DNA from: Berkiella sp964606325
GTDB lineage: Bacteria > Pseudomonadota > Gammaproteobacteria > Berkiellales > Berkiellaceae
Assembly (NCBI GenBank): GCA_964606325.1
Contig: CAZSGE010000001.1
Coordinates: forward strand, 124,001 to 188,000
Direction: 5' to 3'
Length of the DNA: 64,000 nt
Under the pieces are notes generated by a model. The model was not told the DNA's origin. It ran no database searches and was given only the letters and a program-made list of their open reading frames with translations. Positions 17,779 through 28,160 of the stretch are shown here, piece by piece. The translations under genes were made by a program, and so were the position numbers. How positions within the stretch are numbered: position 1 is the first letter of the stretch; every line of letters begins with the position of its first letter.

Positions 17779-17858
17779 TTTCGCGACACGTCTGCAATTT
17801 TAGAAAAGATAGTTTTAGCGAGTAAAGAATGGGTAGTGCGAAACTAAAATTTATGTAA

Positions 17859-20800
17859 TTAACTTGTATGTTTTGGTGGCTTTCTTGTTTCTTTAACCTC
17901 AGCATTAGCTTTTGGCGCATTTTCTGCCGCTTCATTTTCGACACTGTTTTGGTAAGCAATAGTATGAGCACGTTTTCTCATTTCAGGTTGTTGTGGAACA
18001 TGCGCTTGTTGCGCATACTCCTTGACTGGGTCCAGTGTTTGCTCATCAAGACCTAATTTTTTGCGCTCTCCTTGGATTTCATCATAGAGGTGCTTAAACT
18101 TACTTCGTGTATCAATAACTATACCAAATGCAAGCCCTTTAACAACTCCCGGTGATTTTTCGCTTAGGCCAGTCATAAGATCCTCAGTACTAAATCCTTT
18201 CAAATACAGACGATCTATAGCTTCATGAATGAGACTGTTCAAATCTAAAATACTTTCTCCATTGGCTCTTTTTGATTTTGCGAGTTCATGCATTTCATTC
18301 ATCACGGTTTTCATTTTAAATTTGGCTGAGGAAGGATTATTTTCATCTTTATATTCAGCTCCCCATTTGCGTATGATATTTTCAACGCTAATTTCGGCTT
18401 TTAATGAAGTAATATCTTGAGCAGGTAAGCCACTATTGATTCGTATTTGCTGAATTTGCTTGTACAGAGCGGTGAATTCGATGCTTTCAATCCCTTTAAG
18501 AAAAATATCAGGGTTTTTATTATTTGCCATCCAGTGTGCGTAGGTGAGTTTGATAAGATCATTCATATCTGTAACATTATGACCCTTTTTTAGGTTATTA
18601 AGCGCTACTACGCTCATCGAATCAATAACACTTTTGCAATTAGGATCTTTCACATTTTGGAAATGTAAAATAAGATTGTAAATTTTAGCTCCTTGAATGA
18701 TTTTAGCTGTGTTTTCTATTGCTTCAACATATTCTGCTGTTGTTGTTGGGGCGATAGAGTCTCTTAGAGCTACTTTTCCATTGGCCTCACCATAAAATAG
18801 CTTTATTAATTCTTTACACTCATGATAAGCCTCAGCTAAAGTAAAGTTGTCATTTTTCTGGAGTTGAGATGATTTACCTTTGTTAATGAATCTTTCTTCA
18901 AGCTTGTGTTGCTCGATTAAAAATGCCCTTGTTCTCATTGCAATTATTTGTTGAGCATGAGCAAAAGCAGCGGGTGGAAAAAATAGTTTAAGCGCATCCG
19001 TGGAGACATTCTTATGTTGATAGCTTAATTTGATAAGCGCCATGGCTGATGCATTGATTTGATGTTCAGGAACGATGTTAGCTTGATTGAAGCGTTGTAT
19101 GTATGGAGAAAGTATATCAATCGCTGCTTGATCACGTATACCACTTTGTAGACACATCATGGATGCTTGGCATAATGCATCATAAGCCATATTTAACTCA
19201 ACTAACCCTGAAAAACTTGGATCTGCCGTGTTGATTGTCGATAGATCAACGACTTCGTTATAAAAGGGATCAATTGTTCGGTGAGGCCCCATTGGCCCTA
19301 AAAATGATGGTGTTGAATCAAAAAAGTGATTGGTTTTAAGCTCTGGATATCTTTCGATAATCTCAAGCACTTTACCTTTATGTAACTGTTTGTTACGTAC
19401 GAATATTTGGCGATCCTCTAATGGGTTTTGCACAGCTAAGGCACCAATAGGGGATTGCGTTGTATCCTTTTTCATGTCAAGCAATAAATTATTGATAACG
19501 GACTTTTTTTCTTCTTCTTTACTCTGGAATAACTCACTGATGTCCTTTTTTAACAAGTAATGTAATCTGCTGTTAAGAGTTGGATTTTGTAGTGATTGCT
19601 CGGCAGCTTCGATGAGTTCGATTGGTGTCATTTTTTCATTGCCAGGGATAGCATTGAGTAAATAATTTCTGGTAATGGGATAAACTAAATCTGCCAAAGA
19701 GGTAGCATCCTCGAATAAAATTCTTCTTAAAATATCTCTTGGAATAGGCGGAGGTGTGTCCTTGTAAAGTACGTAGCGGGCATCTATGACAGCTCGGTCT
19801 ATCATGGCATTCACAATTTGTTTCGCAAATGCTGCCGATTTAGGATCATCCACTTTGAAAGTTGGATAGGCATAAGCGCCTAAAAGTGCGGTATCATCGC
19901 CTAAGTTTCCCGTCATGGTGGAATGAGTGCCAAGTTGTTGCATGACATTACACTGGGTGCCTGGCGCAAATTCAGCAATGGTAGGCCTAAAATCCATGCG
20001 ACGTTCAGATTCTGCTACAAAAATGGTTGCCTTTTTCACCGTTTCAGGCATCACAGCGCAGGTGGCGTTAAAGCTTCCTTTAAAACCTTTGAGGTTGTTG
20101 ATGGCGATAGTTGGTTCTCCTTGTAAAGCAGAAGAGCCACTCCTAAATCTTCCCTCAACTGGGTCATAAATTAATAAGTTAGTAGCGCATTGAATTTTAT
20201 TTTCTTTAATCGCATGGATGGCAGCTTTAAAATCTTCAGGTTCAAAACCATAAAGTGGAGCTATAGTTTCGATCGTCTCATCACTTATATTACTTTGTTG
20301 AATATGCTTGAGCCATGTATCAATGAGGCTTGCCATGTAATAAGTAGTTATGCCACCCCTGCTATGGCCTATGATATTCACTTGTACTGGTTGCATAGGT
20401 CCATCTGGGTTATTTTTAATTTGGTTATTGATAAGTGTCAGTAAATTGGGGATATAAAATTCTTCTAGAGCAAGTTGTATTCTTCTATCAATACCCGTTC
20501 CAAACCCTAAACCACCTGTGCCGCCAGCTGTAGGAAGGTTCGTGTCAAATAAAGCTTGCAATGGATATTCTGAGTTAGTTTTTAAATAGGTTCCTACGCC
20601 ACGAACAAGTAATGTTGGTTCTTTTGCATAAAGACTTTTTTCCAAGGCAAGCTGACACAGGGTATCACCACCTTCGCGCATACCAAAATCATGATTGGCG
20701 AACAAAGGTTCACTACCTGTACCTAGAAATGTAATATTCATTTGCGTTGCTTCGCCATTTTTAAGCGCGGCATCGCCGGTTTGAAAGCGCCAAGCATGGG

Positions 20801-21383
20801 TGCTTTGCTTTTCATCGTTAACATCACGGACGGGTTGTAACTCGTCAACCAAAATCATACCCAATCTACGAATATCTGGATGAGGATGTTGTGCTATGCG
20901 TTGTCGAAAAGTTGTCTTATATTTTTCATAGGCCTCATCTAAGGTTTCGTTACTTGGGATTTCACGCCGCTTGGTAGTAATGTCGAGTAATTCTTTTCGA
21001 TTTTTAGGTACACTGATATTGGGAGGTATTTTGTGGCTAAAAGCTTTAGCCATGGCAAAAATAACATTATTAAATGCGCTGGTGATATTTAACTCATAAG
21101 CACCCATTACCCTTAAGGCATGAAGCACATCTATGACATCAAATTGCAGGTTGTTTTTGCTATCCCATTCGCCTAATTTTCCGATTAAATTGACTAATTG
21201 ATGTTTAGCAGCATTTGCAAGTAAATTTTGTGGGAGCTGTTCTCGTAAGGCGATGAGTTCCTCTGGGCTCAGACTATCCATGTCCTTTAGGAGCTGATTT
21301 TCAGCCTTTGCATCGAATGGCGTACCAGCCATGGCTAAATTATTGAGCGTAACCAAAACATGGCCGAGTGCTTCTTTTGACAT
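17859..21383 (-). CDS. Large putative lipase/phospholipase-like effector (GHSRGG hydrolase)
   Basis: 1174-residue protein without a recognisable signal peptide. Residues ~210-400 resemble the DUF2235/Tle1 alpha/beta-hydrolase layout: FLGTGSEP strand, GVGT, a Gly-rich segment (TGGLGFGTGIDRR), then the nucleophile elbow NIIGHSRGG with predicted catalytic Ser341. The rest (~600-1174) is mostly helical with no recognised domain, and the C-terminus is rich in Lys/Pro. Size, cytosolic appearance and neighbouring ankyrin gene fit a secreted effector, but the family match comes from motif reading only. Confidence 0.65.
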   Translation of the reverse strand: MSKEALGHVLVTLNNLAMAGTPFDAKAENQLLKDMDSLSPEELIALREQLPQNLLANAAKHQLVNLIGKLGEWDSKNNLQFDVIDVLHALRVMGAYELNITSAFNNVIFAMAKAFSHKIPPNISVPKNRKELLDITTKRREIPSNETLDEAYEKYKTTFRQRIAQHPHPDIRRLGMILVDELQPVRDVNDEKQSTHAWRFQTGDAALKNGEATQMNITFLGTGSEPLFANHDFGMREGGDTLCQLALEKSLYAKEPTLLVRGVGTYLKTNSEYPLQALFDTNLPTAGGTGGLGFGTGIDRRIQLALEEFYIPNLLTLINNQIKNNPDGPMQPVQVNIIGHSRGGITTYYMASLIDTWLKHIQQSNISDETIETIAPLYGFEPEDFKAAIHAIKENKIQCATNLLIYDPVEGRFRSGSSALQGEPTIAINNLKGFKGSFNATCAVMPETVKKATIFVAESERRMDFRPTIAEFAPGTQCNVMQQLGTHSTMTGNLGDDTALLGAYAYPTFKVDDPKSAAFAKQIVNAMIDRAVIDARYVLYKDTPPPIPRDILRRILFEDATSLADLVYPITRNYLLNAIPGNEKMTPIELIEAAEQSLQNPTLNSRLHYLLKKDISELFQSKEEEKKSVINNLLLDMKKDTTQSPIGALAVQNPLEDRQIFVRNKQLHKGKVLEIIERYPELKTNHFFDSTPSFLGPMGPHRTIDPFYNEVVDLSTINTADPSFSGLVELNMAYDALCQASMMCLQSGIRDQAAIDILSPYIQRFNQANIVPEHQINASAMALIKLSYQHKNVSTDALKLFFPPAAFAHAQQIIAMRTRAFLIEQHKLEERFINKGKSSQLQKNDNFTLAEAYHECKELIKLFYGEANGKVALRDSIAPTTTAEYVEAIENTAKIIQGAKIYNLILHFQNVKDPNCKSVIDSMSVVALNNLKKGHNVTDMNDLIKLTYAHWMANNKNPDIFLKGIESIEFTALYKQIQQIRINSGLPAQDITSLKAEISVENIIRKWGAEYKDENNPSSAKFKMKTVMNEMHELAKSKRANGESILDLNSLIHEAIDRLYLKGFSTEDLMTGLSEKSPGVVKGLAFGIVIDTRSKFKHLYDEIQGERKKLGLDEQTLDPVKEYAQQAHVPQQPEMRKRAHTIAYQNSVENEAAENAPKANAEVKETRKPPKHTS

Positions 21384-21562
21384 GAAATGGAGGCTCCATA
21401 TAGAGAGATTTTTATATTTGTTTAGTCTAAAAAGTCGCTATAAAAGTTCAGAATGCACAGCTTTATGTGTAAATGCACATATTTAATTCACATTCAAGGG
21501 TTGATGAGCGGTAGCTTAACAGGGATAATGTGCGAATTGTCTAACTTATGTAGTGAGAAACA

Positions 21563-22264
21563 ATGCCGTTTACATGCAACGCCACTCATTCTCTGATTAA
21601 AGCCTGCACAACGAATGATTTGGACTTTTTACAGGCGTATGTCCAGAGCCACGGAATTGAACTTATTCTAACCACAATTGACACTACATGGGCAGATAAT
21701 TTATTACATATTGCACAGGCATCCCAAAGTACTGAAGCGGTTGAATTTCTTGCGATGAATGCACCACATTTAATCACTCAATGTAATAAATTGGGCGTAA
21801 CGCCTTTTCATTTGGCAATCGAAGAAGAAAATCAACACTATTGTGATATTTATATGCGAAGTGCAAAAGCTAATTTACATTGTATTGATTTGGAAGTTAG
21901 AGATATATCATCACGCACCTTATTACATTACGCTGCTAACAAAGGTAATTTAGTCTTAACGCAATTCTTTTTAGCTCAAGGTGCTAGTGCACATTGTTAT
22001 GATAATTTGAATTATACACCGTATGATTTGGCTTATTTTTATCCAAAAATTGCTGCACTTTTAAACCCATCTGTTGAGCCCTCTTTGTTTTCTCGCTGTG
22101 CTTTGGTGTTGTTTAGTAAAGATCAACAGTGGGCTTTTAATAAGAATATTCCCTTAGAAGTTGCGGCAAAAGCGGCACAAGTTTTTAACGTGAATAATCA
22201 AAATCAGTTTGAGTATTCGCAAAATCAAGAAAGGAAATTGTTGGAGTTTAGTAAAAGACACTAA
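21563..22264 (+). CDS. Ankyrin-repeat protein
   Basis: 233-residue protein with about three to four ankyrin repeats: ADNLLHIAQASQSTEAVEFL, GVTPFHLAIEEENQHYC, SRTLLHYAANKGNLVLTQFFLAQGA and NYTPYDLAYFYP. The C-terminal ~70 residues carry no clear domain. No signal peptide or membrane helix. GTGAGA precedes the ATG. It is transcribed away from the large hydrolase gene across a 179-base gap. Ankyrin proteins of this kind are common among host-directed effectors; the target is unknown. Confidence 0.8.
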   Translation: MPFTCNATHSLIKACTTNDLDFLQAYVQSHGIELILTTIDTTWADNLLHIAQASQSTEAVEFLAMNAPHLITQCNKLGVTPFHLAIEEENQHYCDIYMRSAKANLHCIDLEVRDISSRTLLHYAANKGNLVLTQFFLAQGASAHCYDNLNYTPYDLAYFYPKIAALLNPSVEPSLFSRCALVLFSKDQQWAFNKNIPLEVAAKAAQVFNVNNQNQFEYSQNQERKLLEFSKRH

Positions 22265-22281
22265 TTATCATTTACAGCTGT

Positions 22282-23955
22282 CTAATTATTCGTAAATTTA
22301 TTATTGTTTGAAATGTTATCTTTCAAATTCTTAATTGAATGATTGTTTGGCAGAGTATACTCGTAGGTATTTTTCTTATAGGATGCTGATAAAGCAATGG
22401 ATGGCCCTAGTTCAATCGATACCCTTTCCGTTGGCGTTGTTATTTCAATCGTATCGTTGTGATTGAAGGGAAGGTGTGGATTCAGTAAATATTCCACACC
22501 ATCAATCTCATCTTTAAACAATAAAACAGGTGTTGTTATGTTCGTGTTGTTGCTGATCTTTTTTGCTGTTGCAACAAGAGGATTTTGAGCAACGAACTCT
22601 ATGCCAAAAGATGCTTGGTCGTGTTTGTTTATTAACCATCGAATAACGCCAATCATAATGTTATCATCGTATTTTATGCTGACGACTTCTCCATTGAGCA
22701 ATTTAGATGGAATAGGGCTTTTGCATATCAAGCAACCGCCATGGGCATTATAATTTACTATTTCACATAAATAGGTTGAATAATTAGTTATATGAGGAGT
22801 CGTTGCGTTATCTTGTTGTCCTGGCAAGGATGAATCATCGAGTATTATTACTTCTACGTTACTGTTTTTATTTGTTAAAATACTATCCATGTTTGATTTA
22901 TTATAGCTTTTTCCAAGGTGATCACAAATAGATGTTAAACCAAAACAAGTTTCTGTAGGTTTAAGACAAACCTCCCGCTCAGTTTTACGTTTGTTTTCTC
23001 CTATCAGCGTATTTTGAATTTTATTTAGTAAGTAATACGATGTTGAAGTTTCGATGTCACTAAAAGTTATTTTTTCTCGAGAAATACCTGATGTAATGAA
23101 TGTTTTTAAGGAATCTATATGTATGCAAAGTTCGGCCAAATTTAGATATATTTTATTATTTATGTTTAATTTTGTACTTTTTTCTAATTTAGGCGGTTGG
23201 TCAAGGCTTGTGTCGACAGTGTATAGTTTTATATTTTTCTTATTTTCAATTTCAAGGTTTGCTAATTGTGTCCATTGTTCGGTCAAGTAATATAAGTGAA
23301 TGATTGTTTTAGCTCTGAATCTTAACGGATCGGCACAAGAAAATATTAAATAATGTGTATATATTTCTTGAATTGTATCAAGTCTTAAGTTTGGGTCGAT
23401 TTTGTCATGAATTGATTTTTTGTGAAGCCCAAGACGTTTTGCTTTAAAATATATCTGATGAAGATGTAGCCAAGTATTTTCAGGACTTTCTTTGTGACAA
23501 ATGTAGGATAAATATATAATTCTCCCGCAATGATATATTTTAAGATGCAAAATGTTCAGCATCATATCTTTAGGATATATATTTTTTTCAGATTCTATAT
23601 TAGCTAAATTTTTTAAAATATTTTTAATGGATATATGTACATCAATAATGTCAGAAAGTGAGAGAGCCAGAATAGAATGATCAGACTCGATGTTGCGTTT
23701 TTTAATTTTTTTCTCAAGTAAAAATAAAGATTTTTCTATAATCGCCAAACCTACTAATTGCGTTTCAAGATTTATGTTTTTAGAGATGAGTTGATTTAGC
23801 TGAAATTTAATTGAATCAATTGTGTCATTATAGTTCTGAAATGATAGTTTATCGCTCCATAATTGAATTTCTCTGACTATTTCGTTATCTTTGCCATATC
23901 CTTTAGTGGTTTTGAATTGTGCAAAAATATTTTTAAGTTGTGTGAATATTTTCAT
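22282..23955 (-). CDS. Hypothetical protein with C-terminal PilZ-like domain
   Basis: 557-residue protein. The N-terminal ~350 residues are helical and unrecognised (Lys/Ile/Asn-rich). From about residue 390 comes a PilZ-like beta-barrel pattern: CEIVNYNAHGGCLI (compare D/NxSxxG), a VVSIKYDD strand, then GVIRWLINKHDQASFGIEFV. The first c-di-GMP contact motif RxxxR is not visible and Ser of the second is replaced by Asn, so nucleotide binding is doubtful. Base composition is more AT-rich than in neighbouring housekeeping genes. It converges with the ankyrin gene. Confidence 0.55.
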   Translation of the reverse strand: MKIFTQLKNIFAQFKTTKGYGKDNEIVREIQLWSDKLSFQNYNDTIDSIKFQLNQLISKNINLETQLVGLAIIEKSLFLLEKKIKKRNIESDHSILALSLSDIIDVHISIKNILKNLANIESEKNIYPKDMMLNILHLKIYHCGRIIYLSYICHKESPENTWLHLHQIYFKAKRLGLHKKSIHDKIDPNLRLDTIQEIYTHYLIFSCADPLRFRAKTIIHLYYLTEQWTQLANLEIENKKNIKLYTVDTSLDQPPKLEKSTKLNINNKIYLNLAELCIHIDSLKTFITSGISREKITFSDIETSTSYYLLNKIQNTLIGENKRKTEREVCLKPTETCFGLTSICDHLGKSYNKSNMDSILTNKNSNVEVIILDDSSLPGQQDNATTPHITNYSTYLCEIVNYNAHGGCLICKSPIPSKLLNGEVVSIKYDDNIMIGVIRWLINKHDQASFGIEFVAQNPLVATAKKISNNTNITTPVLLFKDEIDGVEYLLNPHLPFNHNDTIEITTPTERVSIELGPSIALSASYKKNTYEYTLPNNHSIKNLKDNISNNNKFTNN

Positions 23956-24116
23956 TTATGGACTCGTTGATAAGCTGTCTGCAAGTAAAGACAGTGACGG
24001 TTTGATTTTCCTTTCCCTAAGACTAAAAGATAGCAGCAAAAAGTAATAGCGTATTTAATGCATACTAAATGGATGTATTATTTTAAGGTATTAGATCAAG
24101 TTGTTTGTTTATTAAT

Positions 24117-24135
24117 GAAAATAATTATTATCATC
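24117..24135 (-). promoter_or_regulatory. Candidate Fur box in the purL upstream region
   Basis: The bases GAAAATAATTATTATCATC read on the minus strand match 15 of 19 positions of the Fur consensus GATAATGATAATCATTATC. The site lies in the 350-base gap (23956-24305) between the divergent PilZ-like gene and purL, about 170 bases before purL. The region is AT-rich, so chance matches are possible. Nothing else in this gap was recognised apart from a short CCAG...CTGG inverted repeat near 24262. Confidence 0.35.
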
Positions 24136-24305
24136 GATGCATTTTGCAATGATTTGAACCAAATCATATATTTTAAACTGAGTTAGTGTAGATACACGAA
24201 TATATAGAACTTTTTACAATTCATCATCCCATTCGTTCATGCTGGCGAGCAGGTCTAAAATCCAGTACGATCTGGCTTACTTTATTTTCATTCAAAGTGC
24301 ACAAA

Positions 24306-27300
24306 ATGCTAAGACTAGTTGGTGAAATAGCTCATTCTGAATTTAGACTTTCCCAGATTCATACACGATTACAAAAAATTGCGCCCCTTTTAGAGGTTTC
24401 ATCGCATTATGAGTATTTTATAGATACCACTGATGTGCTATCGAACAATGTTATTTCGCAGTTATGTGATTTATTAGTCGCTAAAATCGCGATAAACACC
24501 TTATCGAATGCATTATGGGTGATACCTCGTATTGGCACTCAATCTGCTTGGGGCTCCAAAGCGCTAGATATTTGCCAAAATGTTGGTTTGACTCAAGTTC
24601 GTAAAATTGAGCGTGCATTAGTTTATCAATTCAATATTTCATTAGAAACTTTATCTGACTCGCAGCAAGCTGAAATCAAGCAAGTGCTTTATGATAAAAT
24701 GACCGAGTCGGTGATTATGGATTATGAACAAGCAGCTGCCTTATTTGAAACTCAAAAGCCACAACCATTGTCTTTTATCAATATACTTGTTGAAGGCAAA
24801 GAGTCACTCGCATCGGCTAATATCTCCTTAGGCTTGGCTTTATCGAATGATGAAATTGATTACTTGTATCATGCTTATTTAAATCTTCAGCGTAACCCAA
24901 CAGACGTTGAGTTGATGATGTTTGCACAAGCCAACTCGGAGCATTGCCGACATAAAATCTTTAAAGCTAGCTGGGAAATTGATGGCCAAGCTAAGCAAGA
25001 CTCTTTGTTCGGTATGATCAAAAACACCTATCAACATAACTCAAAAGGTGTTTTATCTGCGTATCATGATAATGCAGCGGTAGTGGAAGGATTTGGTGAG
25101 TTGCGTTTTTATTGCGATGAAGACAAAACCTATCGTCAGCATCAAGTTGCCTCGCACTTGTTAATGAAGGTCGAAACCCATAATCATCCCACCGCCATTG
25201 AGCCATTTGCTGGCGCAGGCACAGGGCAGGGTGGGGAAATTCGAGATGAGGGAGCAACTGGACGAGGCGCCAAACCTAAAGCTGGATTAACCGGTTTTAC
25301 TGTTTCTAATTTACATATACCTGAACTGTCACAACCTTGGGAAGGTAAATCAGCTTACCCTAAACGGATTGCCAGTGCTCTAGATATCATGATTAAGGCA
25401 CCTATTGGTGGTGCTGCGTTTAATAACGAATTTGGTCGACCTAACCTATGTGGTTATTTTCGTACCTATGAACAAGCATTTTCTGATACAAGCGCTTACG
25501 GTTACCATAAACCTGTGATGTTGGCAGGTGGAATGGGTAATATCATGTCAACACACGTCAACAAAGAGCGTTTTGCGCCAGGGACTTTAATTATTGTGTT
25601 GGGTGGCCCAGCAATGAAAATAGGTCTTGGTGGTGGAGCGGCTTCTTCTGTCGCAGCGGGGAGCTCTAAAGAAGATTTAGATTTTGCTTCAGTACAGCGG
25701 CAAAACCCAGAAATGCAACGTCGTTGCCAAGAAGTAATTGATAGATGTTGGGCGCTTGGGGAAAAAAACCCCATTCTTTCAGTGCATGATGTGGGGGCCG
25801 GTGGTCTTGCAAATGCCTTGCCAGAGATTGTGCATGATTGCGATAGGGGTGCTTTGATTGACTTTAGAAAAATCCCTAATGCAGAGCCCCAGATGGCGCC
25901 ACTGGCTGTTTGGTGCAACGAATCTCAAGAACGTTATATGTTGGCGATTGCACCACAGTCGTTAAGTCTCTTCACGGAAATTGCGCAAAGAGAACGTTGT
26001 CCGTTTGCCGTGCTGGGTGAGGCAACTCTTGATGCTACCTTAACGGCGAACGATGAGTTATTTTCAAATAAACCGATTGATTTGCCCTTATCAGTGCTGT
26101 TTGGCAATCCGCCCAAAACTCACAAAAAAGTATCATCTCGAAAAATTGAAGATAAAGAAATTAATACCACACAATTTTCCTTAGATGAGATGATTGATCG
26201 TATTTTACTTTGCCCAACGGTTGCTGATAAATCGTTTTTAATTACCATTGGTGATAGAACGGTAGGTGGCCTAACGGCGCGTGATCAGATGGTTGGCCCT
26301 TGGCAGGTTCCTGTGGCAGATTGTGCTGTGACGGCTACAAATTTTGAGGCTTTTACCGGTGAAGCCATGAGTATGGGGGAGCGCTCTTTGATAGCGCTCT
26401 CGAATCCTGCGGCAAGCGCGCGGATGAGTGTTTCTGAGGCAGTTTTAAACATATTATCAAGTAATGTGGGCTCTTTAAGTGACATTCGTTTGTCTTGCAA
26501 TTGGATGGCTGCTTGTAATACAGATTTTGATGCAGATCTCTATCAAGCTGTTGAGGCTATTGGTAATCAAATATGTCCTGCTTGGGATATCACCGTTCCG
26601 GTTGGTAAAGATTCTTTATCGATGCGAACAACTTGGCAGGACAATGATACCAAGCGTGAGGTAGTTTCACCTGTTACTTTAGTCGTTTCCGCTTTTGCAC
26701 CCATTAGAGATATTCGTAAAACATTAACGCCCCTTTTGCACACTGACAAGCAGACCACATTGTTATTGATTGATTTGGCGCAAGGCCAGATGCGTTTGGG
26801 AGGCAGTATTTATGCGCAAGTGAGCAATCAAATAGGCTCACGCACGCCGGATGTCGATGACATGCAAATTATGAAGCAATTTATTGTGGGGTTAAATCAA
26901 CTTAAAGAGCGAGGTTTAATCCTTGCTTATCACGACAGAAGTGATGGTGGATTGTTCGCGACCCTGTGTGAAATGGCTTTTGCTAGTCATCATGGGATAA
27001 CGATAACGCTAGATCAATATCATAACCAAGCCGAAATACATGCGGCGCTGTTTAATGAAGAAAGCGGCGTTGTTATTCAAATTGAAAAGCGATTTGAAGA
27101 AACCGTTAAGGCTATTTTTGCGGATGTCGGTTTAAGTATGCATGTTCATCAGATTGCGAAACTCAACGATGCGCAAACCATTGAAATTGTTCACCGTGAT
27201 AAACAAATTTATTCGCAAAAACGTGTGACTTTACAATCGCTATGGTCCAAAACAAGCTTCATGATGCAACGTTTAAGAGATAATCCTAAGTCGGCAACAC

Positions 27301-28157
27301 AGGCTTATCAACATATTCTGGATGATAAAGCACCACAATTATTTGTGAATGAAAAAGCATTAAACGCTCCATCGGTTGCTCCTGCATTAATCACAACCAG
27401 GCCCAAGGTTGCCATTTTACGAGAACAAGGTGTCAATGGCCATGTTGAAATGGCCGCTGCATTTACCATGGCAGGGTTTGAAGCCATAGATGTAACGATG
27501 AGTGATTTGTTGAATGGTGCTACTTTATCTCAGTTTCACGGTCTTGCTGCATGCGGTGGTTTTTCTTATGGTGATGTTTTAGGTGCGGGCAAAGGTTGGG
27601 CTAAAACGATTTTGTACCATGCCAAGCTCAAAGAAGAATTTAAACAATTTTTTGAGCGAGAGAATACCTTCACATTGGGAGTTTGCAATGGTTGTCAAAT
27701 GCTTTCTTCATTGAAAGAACTTATTCCAGGCGCAATGGGTTGGCCAGCTTTTGTGCGCAATCAGAGTGAGCAGTTTGAAGCAAGGCTTTTGATGGTGCAG
27801 GTGTGCGAAAGTAAGTCCATCTTACTGCAAAACATGCAAGGCTTTACTTTGCCGATAGTGGTCTCTCATGGTGAGGGTAGAGTTGAATTTAGTCAGAACA
27901 CTACAATTGATGATAGCTTGCTCGCGTTACGCTATATTGATAATAGTGCTATTGCGACGGAACTTTACCCCTTTAACCCGAATGGCTCACAAAAGGGGAT
28001 GACGGGGTTTACATCAAGCGATGGTAGAGCAACAATCATGATGCCCCATCCAGAGAGAGTCGTAAAAGCGTGGCAATTGTCTTGGCACCCAAGTGAGTGG
28101 GAAACCGACACGCCATGGATGAACCTGTTTAAAAATGCAAGAGATTGGTTGAGATAA
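24306..28157 (+). CDS. purL: Phosphoribosylformylglycinamidine synthase
   Basis: Fourth step of de novo purine synthesis, as the large single-chain (1283 aa) form found in gammaproteobacteria. N-terminal substrate/ammonia-channel domain, two AIR-synthetase-like halves (KVETHNHPTAIEPFAGAGTG; MSMGERSLIAL), and a C-terminal class I glutaminase domain with nucleophile in GVCNGCQML and the PHPERVVKA end motif. ATG 24306 (MLRLVGEIAHSEF) is preferred to the GTG three codons earlier; neither has a strong ribosome binding site. The malic enzyme gene follows after 3 bases. Confidence 0.97.
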   Translation: MLRLVGEIAHSEFRLSQIHTRLQKIAPLLEVSSHYEYFIDTTDVLSNNVISQLCDLLVAKIAINTLSNALWVIPRIGTQSAWGSKALDICQNVGLTQVRKIERALVYQFNISLETLSDSQQAEIKQVLYDKMTESVIMDYEQAAALFETQKPQPLSFINILVEGKESLASANISLGLALSNDEIDYLYHAYLNLQRNPTDVELMMFAQANSEHCRHKIFKASWEIDGQAKQDSLFGMIKNTYQHNSKGVLSAYHDNAAVVEGFGELRFYCDEDKTYRQHQVASHLLMKVETHNHPTAIEPFAGAGTGQGGEIRDEGATGRGAKPKAGLTGFTVSNLHIPELSQPWEGKSAYPKRIASALDIMIKAPIGGAAFNNEFGRPNLCGYFRTYEQAFSDTSAYGYHKPVMLAGGMGNIMSTHVNKERFAPGTLIIVLGGPAMKIGLGGGAASSVAAGSSKEDLDFASVQRQNPEMQRRCQEVIDRCWALGEKNPILSVHDVGAGGLANALPEIVHDCDRGALIDFRKIPNAEPQMAPLAVWCNESQERYMLAIAPQSLSLFTEIAQRERCPFAVLGEATLDATLTANDELFSNKPIDLPLSVLFGNPPKTHKKVSSRKIEDKEINTTQFSLDEMIDRILLCPTVADKSFLITIGDRTVGGLTARDQMVGPWQVPVADCAVTATNFEAFTGEAMSMGERSLIALSNPAASARMSVSEAVLNILSSNVGSLSDIRLSCNWMAACNTDFDADLYQAVEAIGNQICPAWDITVPVGKDSLSMRTTWQDNDTKREVVSPVTLVVSAFAPIRDIRKTLTPLLHTDKQTTLLLIDLAQGQMRLGGSIYAQVSNQIGSRTPDVDDMQIMKQFIVGLNQLKERGLILAYHDRSDGGLFATLCEMAFASHHGITITLDQYHNQAEIHAALFNEESGVVIQIEKRFEETVKAIFADVGLSMHVHQIAKLNDAQTIEIVHRDKQIYSQKRVTLQSLWSKTSFMMQRLRDNPKSATQAYQHILDDKAPQLFVNEKALNAPSVAPALITTRPKVAILREQGVNGHVEMAAAFTMAGFEAIDVTMSDLLNGATLSQFHGLAACGGFSYGDVLGAGKGWAKTILYHAKLKEEFKQFFERENTFTLGVCNGCQMLSSLKELIPGAMGWPAFVRNQSEQFEARLLMVQVCESKSILLQNMQGFTLPIVVSHGEGRVEFSQNTTIDDSLLALRYIDNSAIATELYPFNPNGSQKGMTGFTSSDGRATIMMPHPERVVKAWQLSWHPSEWETDTPWMNLFKNARDWLR

Positions 28158-28160
28158 CAC

